From positions 7,643-71,642 of the forward strand of contig CAZPIC010000008.1 of the NCBI GenBank assembly GCA_964586835.1: 64,000 bases of DNA. The letters run 5' to 3'. Origin of the DNA: CAZLYF01 sp964586835. GTDB taxonomy: Bacteria > Bacillota > Clostridia > Christensenellales > Aristaeellaceae. The notes beneath the pieces were generated by a model, which made no database searches, had not been told where the DNA came from, and saw only the letters and a program-made list of their open reading frames with translations. Below are positions 7,825 to 16,054 of the stretch, piece by piece. A program made the translations under genes and the position numbers. The stretch's first letter is position 1. Each line of letters begins with the position of its first letter.

Positions 7825-9162
7825 ATGGGAGAGGATCCAGCGCGGCCGTTGGCCGGGCAGATCGTTTTCATCCTTGTGTTGTCGGCGATCAATGCCTTTC
7901 TCGCTGGCGCGGAGATGGCGTTTGTAGCGCTTAACCCCACCCGGATCCGGGAGATGGCCGAGGCTGGTGACCGAAAGGCGAAGAGAGTGGAACGGCTGCT
8001 TCAGGATGCCGACTCCTTCCTTTCTGTCATCCAGGTAGGCATCACCTTTGCTGGATTCTTCAACTCAGCTTCTGCCTCCCAGGCATTTGTAGGCCGGCTG
8101 TTGCCTGCGCTGGGCGCATTCCCTGCAGCCAAGACGGTCGCTACGGCCATCGTCACTCTGATCATATCATACTTTACGCTGGTGGTGAGCGAGCTGTACC
8201 CCAAGCAGATCGCGCTGCAGGTCCCTGAGCGCTATGCTTGCTGGTCTGCCAGCACGATCCTTGCATTACGGGCGGGTTTCAGGCCTTTTGTGTGGCTGCT
8301 AAACGTATCCACCGGTCTGCTCAAGCGTCTGACACCCCTTGATTTTTCCCGGAAGGAGGAAAAACTCACCCGCTCAGAGATGAAGAAACTTCTAAGTAGC
8401 AGCCGGACGGATGGCGCGATTGATGCTGAGGAATTCAATATGATGCGCGGCGTGTTGTCCTTGGATACCCGGCTCGTCCGCGAGATTATGGTGCCCAGGG
8501 TGGACACTGAAATGATCGACGTGACGGAGTCGCCGGAGGAAAACCTGGCGACGCTGCTCTCCCAGCGCCATTCGCGCGTCCCCCTGTACGCAGACAGCAA
8601 GGACAACGTAGTAGGGATTGTTCATTTGAAGGACGTCCTTGTCAACTTGGATGCGATGAAAAGGGGTGAAAAGACGCTGATGGACATTGCCAGACCGCCG
8701 CTCCTTATCCCAGACACGTTGTTTACGGATGAACTTCTGGTCAAGTTTCAAGAATCAAAACAGCATCTGGCGGTGCTGGTCGATGAATTTGGAGGGATGA
8801 GCGGCATTGTGACGCTGGAAGACCTCATGGAAGAAATTGTCGGAGAGATACAAGACGAATACGATGACGACGCGGAACCCTACAGAAAGCTCGGGGAGGG
8901 TCGTTTTCTCCTCCGGGGAAACATGGCGGTCAGCGAAGTAAACAGGGTCTTTGACCTACACATCATGACAGAGGATGCGGATACGATCGCGGGCTTTATC
9001 ACCGAGAGGCTTGGATACATCCCTTCAGGCAATGGGCGTGAAACGGTTGATGGCGGAGCTTTTTCCCTGACCGTCATGGAAGCAGACACAACGCGCATCA
9101 TGTCCGTTCTTCTGAGGTTGGGAACGAGGCTGGATAGATCTGAAATGTCGTCTCCACGTTGA
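7825..9162 (+). CDS. Hemolysin C/CorC-type CNNM transporter with CBS domains
   Basis: A 445-residue integral membrane protein of the CNNM family, linked to Mg2+/divalent cation export or homeostasis. An N-terminal DUF21/CNNM domain spans about 1-190 with several hydrophobic segments and the typical ISYFTLVVSELYPKQIAL stretch. A CBS pair covers about 205-335 (REIMVPRVDT and LVDEFGGMSGIVTLEDLMEE). A C-terminal CorC_HlyC domain covers about 350-435. The length is typical. The start at 7825 has GGGAG upstream at 10-base spacing. It has its own promoter and diverges from the carboxypeptidase gene. Confidence 0.9.
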   Translation: MGEDPARPLAGQIVFILVLSAINAFLAGAEMAFVALNPTRIREMAEAGDRKAKRVERLLQDADSFLSVIQVGITFAGFFNSASASQAFVGRLLPALGAFPAAKTVATAIVTLIISYFTLVVSELYPKQIALQVPERYACWSASTILALRAGFRPFVWLLNVSTGLLKRLTPLDFSRKEEKLTRSEMKKLLSSSRTDGAIDAEEFNMMRGVLSLDTRLVREIMVPRVDTEMIDVTESPEENLATLLSQRHSRVPLYADSKDNVVGIVHLKDVLVNLDAMKRGEKTLMDIARPPLLIPDTLFTDELLVKFQESKQHLAVLVDEFGGMSGIVTLEDLMEEIVGEIQDEYDDDAEPYRKLGEGRFLLRGNMAVSEVNRVFDLHIMTEDADTIAGFITERLGYIPSGNGRETVDGGAFSLTVMEADTTRIMSVLLRLGTRLDRSEMSSPR

Positions 9163-9584
9163 GGCGCACCTTGTATCCAGGAAGGCGTCGCATCATCCGA
9201 TAAAGGCGTTTCTTAAAGGGTGCTGAAGGATCAGGGCTAAAATGGCGCTGTTCACGATTCTATGTCGAAGGAGTCCCAAAGCCTGAATCAACACGGTGAG
9301 ATCAAACGAAGAGATCCTTTTGCTGTCTGATGCAATCAAACAGTGGAAGAAATTGCGAACCCACGTTACAAAAAGGGAAATTGCATGCAACACCTGGCGA
9401 AAAACAGGATTTATGCATGCAAGGACGGGCAGCTTATCTCGATGATGGGTCCTGGTTGTTTATGCGTTAGTTCTGATAAGGTTCTCGAAATCTTGCATGT
9501 GGGCGGACTCTGTGCTATACTCTGGCGCGTTTAACAGGCTTGTTGGGCAGGTTGATTCCTGCCTTTTGAAGGGACGGTGGCGTC
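9163..9584. other. Leader region of the V-ATPase operon with repeated TGCATGCAA motifs
   Basis: 422 bases without a recognisable gene. TGCATGCAA occurs at 9382-9390, as part of the palindrome TTGCATGCAA at 9381-9390, and again at 9414-9422, 32 bases or about three helical turns apart. A related TTGCATG overlaps the -35 element of the downstream promoter. These could be operator sites of an unknown regulator. A 63-codon frame at 9343-9534 shows no coding character. Confidence 0.45.
9493..9521 (+). promoter_or_regulatory. Promoter of the V-ATPase operon
   Basis: TTGCAT at 9493-9498, a 17-base spacer and TATACT at 9516-9521, with an extended -10 TGC at 9513-9515. Predicted start of transcription is about 9528, roughly 57 bases before the first ntp gene. 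Confidence 0.75.
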
Positions 9585-9908
9585 ATGGCGCTTGATTTGC
9601 TTGAGCAGATCCGCAAAGAAGAGGAAAAGGTGGCCCAGCTCCGCGATAGCGCCCAACGCGATGGGCGCAGGATCCTTCAGGAAGCAGAAACGGACTGTGC
9701 GGCGCATAGGCAAGCAGCTGCTGAAAAGAACAGGGAAATCAGGCGCAGGGTTCTTGAGGAAAAACGCATGGAGGTATCCGCTGCGCTCAGCTTGATGGCT
9801 GGAGAGCGGGAATCCGTACGACTTGCGTTGCAAAGTCAAGCGGGGAAAAAACTGGAGGAAACTGCGCGGATGATAGCGGAGAAGGTTCTGAGCGATGGCG
9901 CTGGTTAA
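9585..9908 (+). CDS. ntpF: V-type ATPase peripheral stalk subunit G/H (NtpF-like)
   Basis: A 107-residue, highly charged, almost entirely alpha-helical protein with heptad-like Glu/Lys/Arg/Ala patterns (QIRKEEEKVAQLRDSAQRD). It fits the stalk subunit that forms a coiled-coil heterodimer with subunit E and links the catalytic head to subunit I. It is the first gene of the operon, as ntpF is in E. hirae, and overlaps ntpI by 14 bases. Sequence alone is weakly diagnostic for this family, so position carries much of the assignment. Confidence 0.8.
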   Translation: MALDLLEQIRKEEEKVAQLRDSAQRDGRRILQEAETDCAAHRQAAAEKNREIRRRVLEEKRMEVSAALSLMAGERESVRLALQSQAGKKLEETARMIAEKVLSDGAG

Positions 9909-11826
9909 GATGAAACGCTTGTCCCTTCTCGCCCTTAAGAAGGATCGGGACAGGCTGCTTGAGGAGATGCAGCGCTTAGGTTGCGTACAGGTTATGGAAA
10001 AAGACGCGGACTTGGAATCCTTTTCTGCGGGAGAAGCTGCGACAGCCGAACAGCTGCAGCTGGAGATCGACCGTATTGAAGGAGCCCTTACACTCCTGAA
10101 GGGCTATGATACGGAACCCCGCCCCATGTTTGGCGTTTTACCCCAGGTGAAAGAGGACGAGGCAGCGGATGTCCTCGCCCAAAGCCATGAGCTCTTTGAC
10201 CTGATTTCAACGATTGAAAAAGGCGAAGCCCGGCTTTTGGAACTCAGAGGAAGTAAAGCACGTGCCCGCGCAGCGCTGGATGTGCTAAGCCCCTGGGAAG
10301 GCTTGGAGTTCGCACCCCAGCAAATAGACAGCCTGAAAACGGTGGCTGTGATGATAGGCAGGATCCCTGCCCAGGCCTTGGACAACGCCAGGCAGAGGCT
10401 AAGCGTTCTGGCTGTACCGGGCGTCCTTGAGGTGGTTTCCGCGACGGGAGGCCATGTCCTCATGTTCGCCGTCCTGCACCTAAGCTGTGCGACAGAGGGC
10501 AGGGAAATCCTCGAAGAGTTGGGCTTTGCAGAAGAAAATTTCGCGGAATGGAGACACCTGACACCTAAAGACGCCATCGAGAAACTCAATGGACAGCTGG
10601 GCACTCTAGAAGAGGAGCGTGTGTCCATAGAGCGTTTCCGCATGGAAGCTGCAGGGCAGATCAGGTGTCTGAAGGTATTGCGAGATACGTTGTCGGTCCG
10701 GCGAGACCGCCTGAGTGCCGCCCGTCGCTGCGGTGCGACAGAAAGTGTTTTTCTTCTGGAAGGCTGGGTTCCTGCTGCGAATGCACCACAGGTCGTGAAG
10801 CAGCTTTCCAAGCTGTCGCCCGACTGCGTGACAGCGCTTGCCGACCCCGGGGAGGGCGACAGCCCCCCGGTGTTGCTTAAGAACAACAAGCTGACCACGC
10901 CCTTTGAGACGGTTGTAGAAGGTTATTCCCTGCCATCCTATGAAGGCATAGACCCCACGGCTGTGATGGCCCCCTTCTTCGCCTGCCTTTTTGGCATGAT
11001 GGTTTCTGATGCAGGCTATGGCCTTATCATGACCATTGCGCTATTTCTGTTCATCAGGCTGAAAAAAATCCCGGCAAAAAACGCCCGCACGCTGCATCTC
11101 CTCCTGATGGGGGGGATTCTGACTGTGGTCTGGGGCTTTGTCTACAATTCATTCTTTGGGTTTTCGCCGCTGCCCCGTCGCCTTTGGCTATTGGATTCTG
11201 TCAATGATCCGCTTGTGGTGATGGGAGTCTGCATCGGCTTTGGGGCACTACACCTGTTTGCGGGTCTGTTGACAGGTGCGGTGATGAACATCCGACGTGG
11301 TGACCCGCTTACAGCGCTGTCAGACCAGCTGAGCTGGCTGTTGCTGGTGGTCGGTCTGGGACTGCTGGCGGTGCCCGCGCTGTCTGGTGTCGGGAAGGTG
11401 CTGGCGTGGGGAGGAGCAGGGCTGATCCTTGTCCTGACGGGGAGACCGAACCGTAACCCTCTCAAGCGCCTCATGAGTGGCCTGGGCGCTCTTTACGGTC
11501 TCTCGGGCTGGGTCGGTGATCTGCTGAGCTATATCCGTCTGTTTGGTATGGGTCTGGCGACGGGGGTCATCGCGATGGTATTTAACCGCCTTATCGCAAT
11601 GGTGTGGGATAGTGGTCTGATAGGAAAGCTCATAGGCGCTATCCTATTTGTTGCGTGCCATGCGTTCAACCTGGCCATCAACGTCCTAGGGGCCTACGTA
11701 CACGCCTGCAGGCTTCAGTATATTGAGTTTTTCGGCAAGTTCTATGAGGAAGGCGGAAAGGCGTTCAGGCCGCTTGCAGCCCGTACAAAATACGTCAGCA
11801 TCGCGGACGGGCGCGGGCAGGTCTGA
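9895..11826 (+). CDS. ntpI: V-type ATPase subunit I (membrane stator, a-subunit equivalent)
   Basis: A 643-residue protein with an N-terminal cytoplasmic coiled-coil half (about 1-330) and a C-terminal membrane half with about seven or eight hydrophobic helices. It provides the ion half-channels facing the K ring. The conserved arginine of the family is visible as R548 in the segment SYIRLFGMGLA. The start at 9895 overlaps ntpF; an ATG at 9910 is an alternative. Translational coupling with its neighbours is likely. Confidence 0.93.
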   Translation: MALVKMKRLSLLALKKDRDRLLEEMQRLGCVQVMEKDADLESFSAGEAATAEQLQLEIDRIEGALTLLKGYDTEPRPMFGVLPQVKEDEAADVLAQSHELFDLISTIEKGEARLLELRGSKARARAALDVLSPWEGLEFAPQQIDSLKTVAVMIGRIPAQALDNARQRLSVLAVPGVLEVVSATGGHVLMFAVLHLSCATEGREILEELGFAEENFAEWRHLTPKDAIEKLNGQLGTLEEERVSIERFRMEAAGQIRCLKVLRDTLSVRRDRLSAARRCGATESVFLLEGWVPAANAPQVVKQLSKLSPDCVTALADPGEGDSPPVLLKNNKLTTPFETVVEGYSLPSYEGIDPTAVMAPFFACLFGMMVSDAGYGLIMTIALFLFIRLKKIPAKNARTLHLLLMGGILTVVWGFVYNSFFGFSPLPRRLWLLDSVNDPLVVMGVCIGFGALHLFAGLLTGAVMNIRRGDPLTALSDQLSWLLLVVGLGLLAVPALSGVGKVLAWGGAGLILVLTGRPNRNPLKRLMSGLGALYGLSGWVGDLLSYIRLFGMGLATGVIAMVFNRLIAMVWDSGLIGKLIGAILFVACHAFNLAINVLGAYVHACRLQYIEFFGKFYEEGGKAFRPLAARTKYVSIADGRGQV

Positions 11827-11872
11827 GCTTTCGCATACGGTCCACACAGAGGAACAGGAGGGCAAACGCAGT

Positions 11873-12349
11873 ATGTCAATCGGTCAAATTCTGGCGCTGG
11901 TTGCTGCTTCCACAGCGGTCATTCTTGCAGGCATGGGGTCCAGCAAGGGCGTAGGCTTGGCGGGGCAGACAGGCGCGGGCGTCGCGTCGGAGAACCCGGA
12001 GGTTACCGCCAAGCTCTTTATCCTACAGCTGCTGCCAGGTACGCAGGGCATCTACGGTTTTCTGATCGGTGTCATCGTGCTGATCAATACCGGCGTATTG
12101 GGGGGAGCCATGCTGCCCGTAACGGTCGAGCAGGGCCTTTCACTCATTGCAGCCTGCCTGCCCGTAGGGGTCGTGGGCTATTTCTCCGCAGTCAAGCAGG
12201 GTGAGGTTGCAGCCGGCGGCATGCTGATGACTGGACAGCACCCGGACATGTCGGGCAAAGCCATCACTATGGCTGTCATGGTGGAGACGTACGCCGTCCT
12301 CGCGCTGCTGACCTCTTTCTTGCTGGTCAACGCGATCGGGATCGGCTGA
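11873..12349 (+). CDS. ntpK: V-type ATPase rotor ring subunit K (proteolipid), Na+-type ligand set
   Basis: A 158-residue proteolipid with four hydrophobic helices (two fused hairpins), the size of E. hirae NtpK. The ion site is complete: the LPGTQG motif gives L54, T57 and Q58, then Q109 in VKQGE and E138 in MVETY. These correspond to the five Na+ ligands of E. hirae NtpK (L61, T64, Q65, Q110, E139), so the ring is predicted to move Na+. The first hairpin lacks an ion-binding carboxylate, as usual for K subunits. The ATG at 11873 follows AGGAGGG at 11856-11862. Confidence 0.95.
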   Translation: MSIGQILALVAASTAVILAGMGSSKGVGLAGQTGAGVASENPEVTAKLFILQLLPGTQGIYGFLIGVIVLINTGVLGGAMLPVTVEQGLSLIAACLPVGVVGYFSAVKQGEVAAGGMLMTGQHPDMSGKAITMAVMVETYAVLALLTSFLLVNAIGIG

Positions 12350-12361
12350 CGGACGACCGGC

Positions 12362-12952
12362 ATGGACGTAAGCAGGATCATTAACAAACTACGTGCGGAT
12401 GCTGAAGCCGAAGCGAACGCCATCGTGTCGGAGGCCCGCAGGGGTGCACAGCGGCTCCGGGAGGTTTGTGCTGCAGACATCGCGCGTGAGGAGGAAGGAG
12501 CCCTGCTCGCTGCGAAGGAGGAGGCAGAGGAGCTGGCGTTACGCCTGCGCCGCATGGATGATCTGGAAGAAAGAAAGCGAACGCTCGCGGCTAAGCGGGA
12601 CCTGCTGGACGAAGCCTTTCGCCAGGCCCTCTCCGAGCTGGAGGGTATCCCCGCCGCGAACGCGCGTCGTTATTTTATGCGCAAACTCACGCAGCTTGCG
12701 CAAGGGGGCGAGACCGTTCTCCCGGGCGAGCGAAACAGCCACTGGCTGGACGATGCTTTTGTCCGGGAGGCGTCCGACGCTCTGCGTGCAGCCGGCCGTA
12801 ACGAGGCTCTGTGCCTGAGCGAGGAGCGGGTCTCTGGAATGGGTTTCGCCTTGGTTCTGGGCGGCACGCGTATGGAGTGCACATTCGAGGCCCTTCTTGC
12901 CGCGCAGAGGCTCGCGCTGGAGGCTGAAGCCGCCGCGGTGCTGTTTGTGTGA
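12362..12952 (+). CDS. ntpE: V-type ATPase peripheral stalk subunit E
   Basis: A 196-residue protein with a long N-terminal charged helix (about 1-90, many Glu/Ala/Arg repeats) and a C-terminal globular domain ending in a hydrophobic strand (AAAVLFV). This is the normal layout of subunit E, which pairs with the G/H subunit in the peripheral stalk. It starts 12 bases after ntpK and sits in the standard ntp gene order. Confidence 0.9.
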   Translation: MDVSRIINKLRADAEAEANAIVSEARRGAQRLREVCAADIAREEEGALLAAKEEAEELALRLRRMDDLEERKRTLAAKRDLLDEAFRQALSELEGIPAANARRYFMRKLTQLAQGGETVLPGERNSHWLDDAFVREASDALRAAGRNEALCLSEERVSGMGFALVLGGTRMECTFEALLAAQRLALEAEAAAVLFV

Positions 12953-12974
12953 AGCGGGGAGAGGAGGGCTCTGT

Positions 12975-13946
12975 GTGCCCCAAAGCAGCATCTATTACGC
13001 CATAGGGCGCCTGAGTGTCCTTGAGGGAAGCGCGCTGGACCGGACGGGATTGGAGAGGTTGATCCAGGCCCCCACTGCGCAGGATGCCCGACGCGTCCTT
13101 GCGGAAGCCGGCTGGCCGGAAGGAGAAGATCTGGACCAGGTCGCGCGCGAGCGTCTGCGCAGCGCCTGCAACCTGGTCAGGCGGCTGAGCACCGATCCCG
13201 AAGTGACGAATTGTTTTCTGCTGCGCTATGACGCCAGGAACATCAAGACCTTGCTGAAGGCCAGGAGTTTGGGAGAGGAGGCTAGCCGTCTGTCCGAATG
13301 CGGCACACTGTCCCTGCCGCTGTTACGTCGCTCAGTGGCGGAACGCCGGTACGCCGGGTTACCTGAAGTTTTCCGTACCGCCTTGGAGGGACTGGAGAAG
13401 AGGCTGGCCGTGCGCGTGGATCCGCTGGACATAGACATCACGGTAGATAGAGCGCTCTTTGCTGCCATTTTCGCCGCCCTGTCTCCGAGCAGAGGGGATG
13501 CCAAGGACTATTTCAGGGCAAGGGTAGACCTGACCAATGGATTGATAGCTTTGCGCGCGCTTCACGCAGGGAAGCCTCCGGACTTTTTATCAGCTCAGCT
13601 GATACCGGGCGGGCGCGTTGCGCCCGCAGCCTTTGAGAAAGCCTTCCGCAAGCCGGAGATGCTCCCCTCCCTGCTGAAGCGCTTCGGTCCCCGGGTGCAC
13701 GCGGCAGCTCTGTCCGCCTTCATGGATGCGGGAAAGCTGCCTTTGCTGGAGAAAGAGGCAGAAGATTGGCTGACTGGGCTTTACCGCCCCTTTCGGCGGA
13801 CGATCGACCGTGAAGAAAGGCTGGTCAGCTACCTTCTGCTGCGAGAACGAGAGGCCGATGCTGTGCGCTTGGTGATGGCTGCCAGAGCCCACCAGTTCCC
13901 GCCTGAGACCATCCAGGAAAGGCTGCGTGAACTCTATGGCGGGTAA
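12975..13946 (+). CDS. ntpC: V-type ATPase subunit C (central stalk socket)
   Basis: A 323-residue helical protein of the V-ATPase C (AC39/d) family, the socket connecting the central stalk to the membrane ring. The typical N-terminal YAIGRLSVLEG segment is present, as is the TNCFLLRYDARNIKTLLKA motif. I chose the GTG at 12975 because GGAGGG at 12963-12968 is 6 bases upstream. The frame stays open upstream to 12897, but that region lies inside ntpE. It overlaps ntpG by 11 bases. Confidence 0.9.
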   Translation: MPQSSIYYAIGRLSVLEGSALDRTGLERLIQAPTAQDARRVLAEAGWPEGEDLDQVARERLRSACNLVRRLSTDPEVTNCFLLRYDARNIKTLLKARSLGEEASRLSECGTLSLPLLRRSVAERRYAGLPEVFRTALEGLEKRLAVRVDPLDIDITVDRALFAAIFAALSPSRGDAKDYFRARVDLTNGLIALRALHAGKPPDFLSAQLIPGGRVAPAAFEKAFRKPEMLPSLLKRFGPRVHAAALSAFMDAGKLPLLEKEAEDWLTGLYRPFRRTIDREERLVSYLLLREREADAVRLVMAARAHQFPPETIQERLRELYGG

Positions 13947-14280
13947 GCCTTGTCAGATCGGCGTAGTGGGTGAGAGGGGCGCTGTGCTGGCGTTTCGCGC
14001 ACTGGGTATGCGCGTCATCCCAGCCGAGACTGCGCAGGAGGCCGCCACAGCTGTACAGCGGCTGGCGCGCGAGGGTGTACCGGTGATCTTTATTACGGAG
14101 AAGGCAGCCCGTGCGATCCCTCAGATGTTAGACAGATACAGAGAGGACGCTCGTATCGCGCTGATCCCCATCCCGGGCAGTGGGGGCAGCGACGGGTACG
14201 GCATGGAAAGGCTGCGTGCCAGCGTATTAAGGGCTGTTGGCGCAGATATCCTTCCCGGCAACAACTCAAAGGAGCGATAG
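13936..14280 (+). CDS. ntpG: V-type ATPase subunit F (NtpG)
   Basis: A 114-residue small Rossmann-like protein (QIGVVGERGAVLAFRALGM and VPVIFITEKAA) of the archaeal/bacterial V-ATPase F family, a regulatory part of the rotating central shaft with subunit D. The ATG at 13936 overlaps the ntpC stop; a GTG at 13927 is an alternative. Length and position match the E. hirae order. Confidence 0.9.
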   Translation: MAGKPCQIGVVGERGAVLAFRALGMRVIPAETAQEAATAVQRLAREGVPVIFITEKAARAIPQMLDRYREDARIALIPIPGSGGSDGYGMERLRASVLRAVGADILPGNNSKER

Positions 14281-14283
14281 ACA

Positions 14284-16053
14284 ATGGCGCAGGGTACCAT
14301 CGTGAAGGTGGCCGGTCCGCTGATTGTGGCGGAAGGCATGGCGGACGCGCGCATGTATGACGTAGTCCGTGTCAGCAGCAGGCGGCTGGTGGGAGAAATC
14401 ATAGAGCTCAGGCGCGACCGGGCTTCCATCCAGGTATATGAGGAGACCGCGGGGCTGGGGCCGGGAGAGCCTGTGGAGAACACCGGCGCTCCGCTGTCGG
14501 TGGAGCTGGGACCCGGTCTGATCGCGTCCATTTTTGACGGCATCCAGCGCCCACTCGAACAGATGCGCCGCGATGCAGGCAACCGGATTCCCCGCGGCAT
14601 TGAGGTCCCCGCGCTCAACCGTGAGAAGGAATGGCAGTTCATCCCTTCCGTTGCCGAGGGCGACCGCGTACAGCCCGGGGATATCCTGGGAACCGTGCAG
14701 GAGACTGCCGTGGTTGAACACCGTATCATGGTGCCCCCCGGCGCCTCCGGCGTGGTGACGGAGATACGACGGGGGCTTGCCACTGTGGAGGAGGTCATCG
14801 TCCTCGTTCAGGGTGACGACGGGCGCCTTCACAGCATCACCATGCTGCAGCGCTGGCCTGTGCGCCGCGGCAGGCCTTACGCAGAAAAGCATGCCCCCGG
14901 CGCGCCCATGGTCACTGGTCAGCGAGGGGTGGATACCTTTTTCCCCATCGCTTCGGGTGGCGTCGCGGCGATCCCGGGCCCCTTCGGCTCCGGCAAAACC
15001 GTTGTGCAGCACCAGTTGGCCAAGTGGGCGGATGCGGATGTCATCGTCTACGTGGGCTGCGGAGAGCGTGGCAATGAGATGACGGACGTACTCATGGAGT
15101 TCCCTGAGCTCAATGACCCGCGCACGGGCGAAACCTTGATGCAGCGCACCGTACTCATCGCCAATACTTCCGACATGCCCGTTGCGGCGCGCGAGGCCTC
15201 GATCTATACGGGAATTACCATCGCCGAGTACTACCGCGACATGGGCTACAAGGTAGCCGTCATGGCGGACTCCACCAGCCGCTGGGCAGAGGCCTTGCGT
15301 GAGATGTCCGGCCGTCTTGAGGAGATGCCTGGCGAGGAAGGTTATCCCGCATACCTGTCAAGCCGTATTGCTGAGTTTTACGAGCGCGCCGGTGTGGTGC
15401 GCTGTCTGGGCAGCGACAGCCGCTTGGGCTCTGTCTCCGCCATTGGCGCCGTCTCTCCTCCTGGAGGCGACATTTCTGAACCTGTGTCCCAGGCCACGCT
15501 GCGTATTGTCAAGGTGTTCTGGAGCCTTAGCGCGCAGCTGGCCAACCGACGCCACTTTCCCGCGATAGATTGGCTGCAATCTTACTCGCTCTATGCGAGC
15601 ACGCTGTCAGAGTGGTTCACTGAGAACATAGCGGCGGACTGGGACAGCTTACGCGCCGAGGCGATGGCCCTCCTGCAGAACGAATCGGAGTTGGAGGAAG
15701 TGGTCCGGCTCATAGGTGTGGATGCCCTTTCCTGGCATGACCGGCTTACACTGGAAGTAGCCCGGTCTATCCGCGAAGACTACTTGCACCAGGACGCCTT
15801 CGACCCAACGGATACATACACCTCTCCGTCCAAGCAGGTACGCATGCTGCGGTTGATCCTCCTGTATGGTCGGCGCGGCCGTGTGGCACTGGATGCGGGC
15901 GCGGATCTCCACGCCTTGCTTGCGCTGCCTGTCCGTGAGCGGATTGGGCGCGCGAAGTATATTCAGGAGAGCGAGCTTCATGAGTTTGACGCCATGGAAG
16001 CCGAGGTCGCCGCGCAGGCGGCGGCACTGACCGAGCAAGGGGGGCAGAACTGA
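14284..16053 (+). CDS. ntpA: V-type ATPase catalytic subunit A
   Basis: A 589-residue catalytic subunit. The characteristic V-type P-loop GPFGSGKT lies near residues 231-238. The family-specific non-homologous insertion precedes it, and the Walker B region MADSTSRWAEALREMSGRLEEMPGEEG segment follows in parts typical of A subunits. It hydrolyses or makes ATP at the A/B interface. The start at 14284 is three bases after the ntpG stop, and ntpB begins one base after its own stop, consistent with tight coupling. Confidence 0.97.
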   Translation: MAQGTIVKVAGPLIVAEGMADARMYDVVRVSSRRLVGEIIELRRDRASIQVYEETAGLGPGEPVENTGAPLSVELGPGLIASIFDGIQRPLEQMRRDAGNRIPRGIEVPALNREKEWQFIPSVAEGDRVQPGDILGTVQETAVVEHRIMVPPGASGVVTEIRRGLATVEEVIVLVQGDDGRLHSITMLQRWPVRRGRPYAEKHAPGAPMVTGQRGVDTFFPIASGGVAAIPGPFGSGKTVVQHQLAKWADADVIVYVGCGERGNEMTDVLMEFPELNDPRTGETLMQRTVLIANTSDMPVAAREASIYTGITIAEYYRDMGYKVAVMADSTSRWAEALREMSGRLEEMPGEEGYPAYLSSRIAEFYERAGVVRCLGSDSRLGSVSAIGAVSPPGGDISEPVSQATLRIVKVFWSLSAQLANRRHFPAIDWLQSYSLYASTLSEWFTENIAADWDSLRAEAMALLQNESELEEVVRLIGVDALSWHDRLTLEVARSIREDYLHQDAFDPTDTYTSPSKQVRMLRLILLYGRRGRVALDAGADLHALLALPVRERIGRAKYIQESELHEFDAMEAEVAAQAAALTEQGGQN

Positions 16054-16054
16054 T

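Noticed and set aside
9343..9534. A possible 63-residue protein upstream of the V-ATPase operon
   Set aside because: It overlaps the operon promoter, has no family resemblance, and its composition is not protein-like.
14266..15012. A long minus-strand frame opposite ntpA
   Set aside because: ntpA has a perfect P-loop and normal length; the antisense frame encodes no recognisable family.
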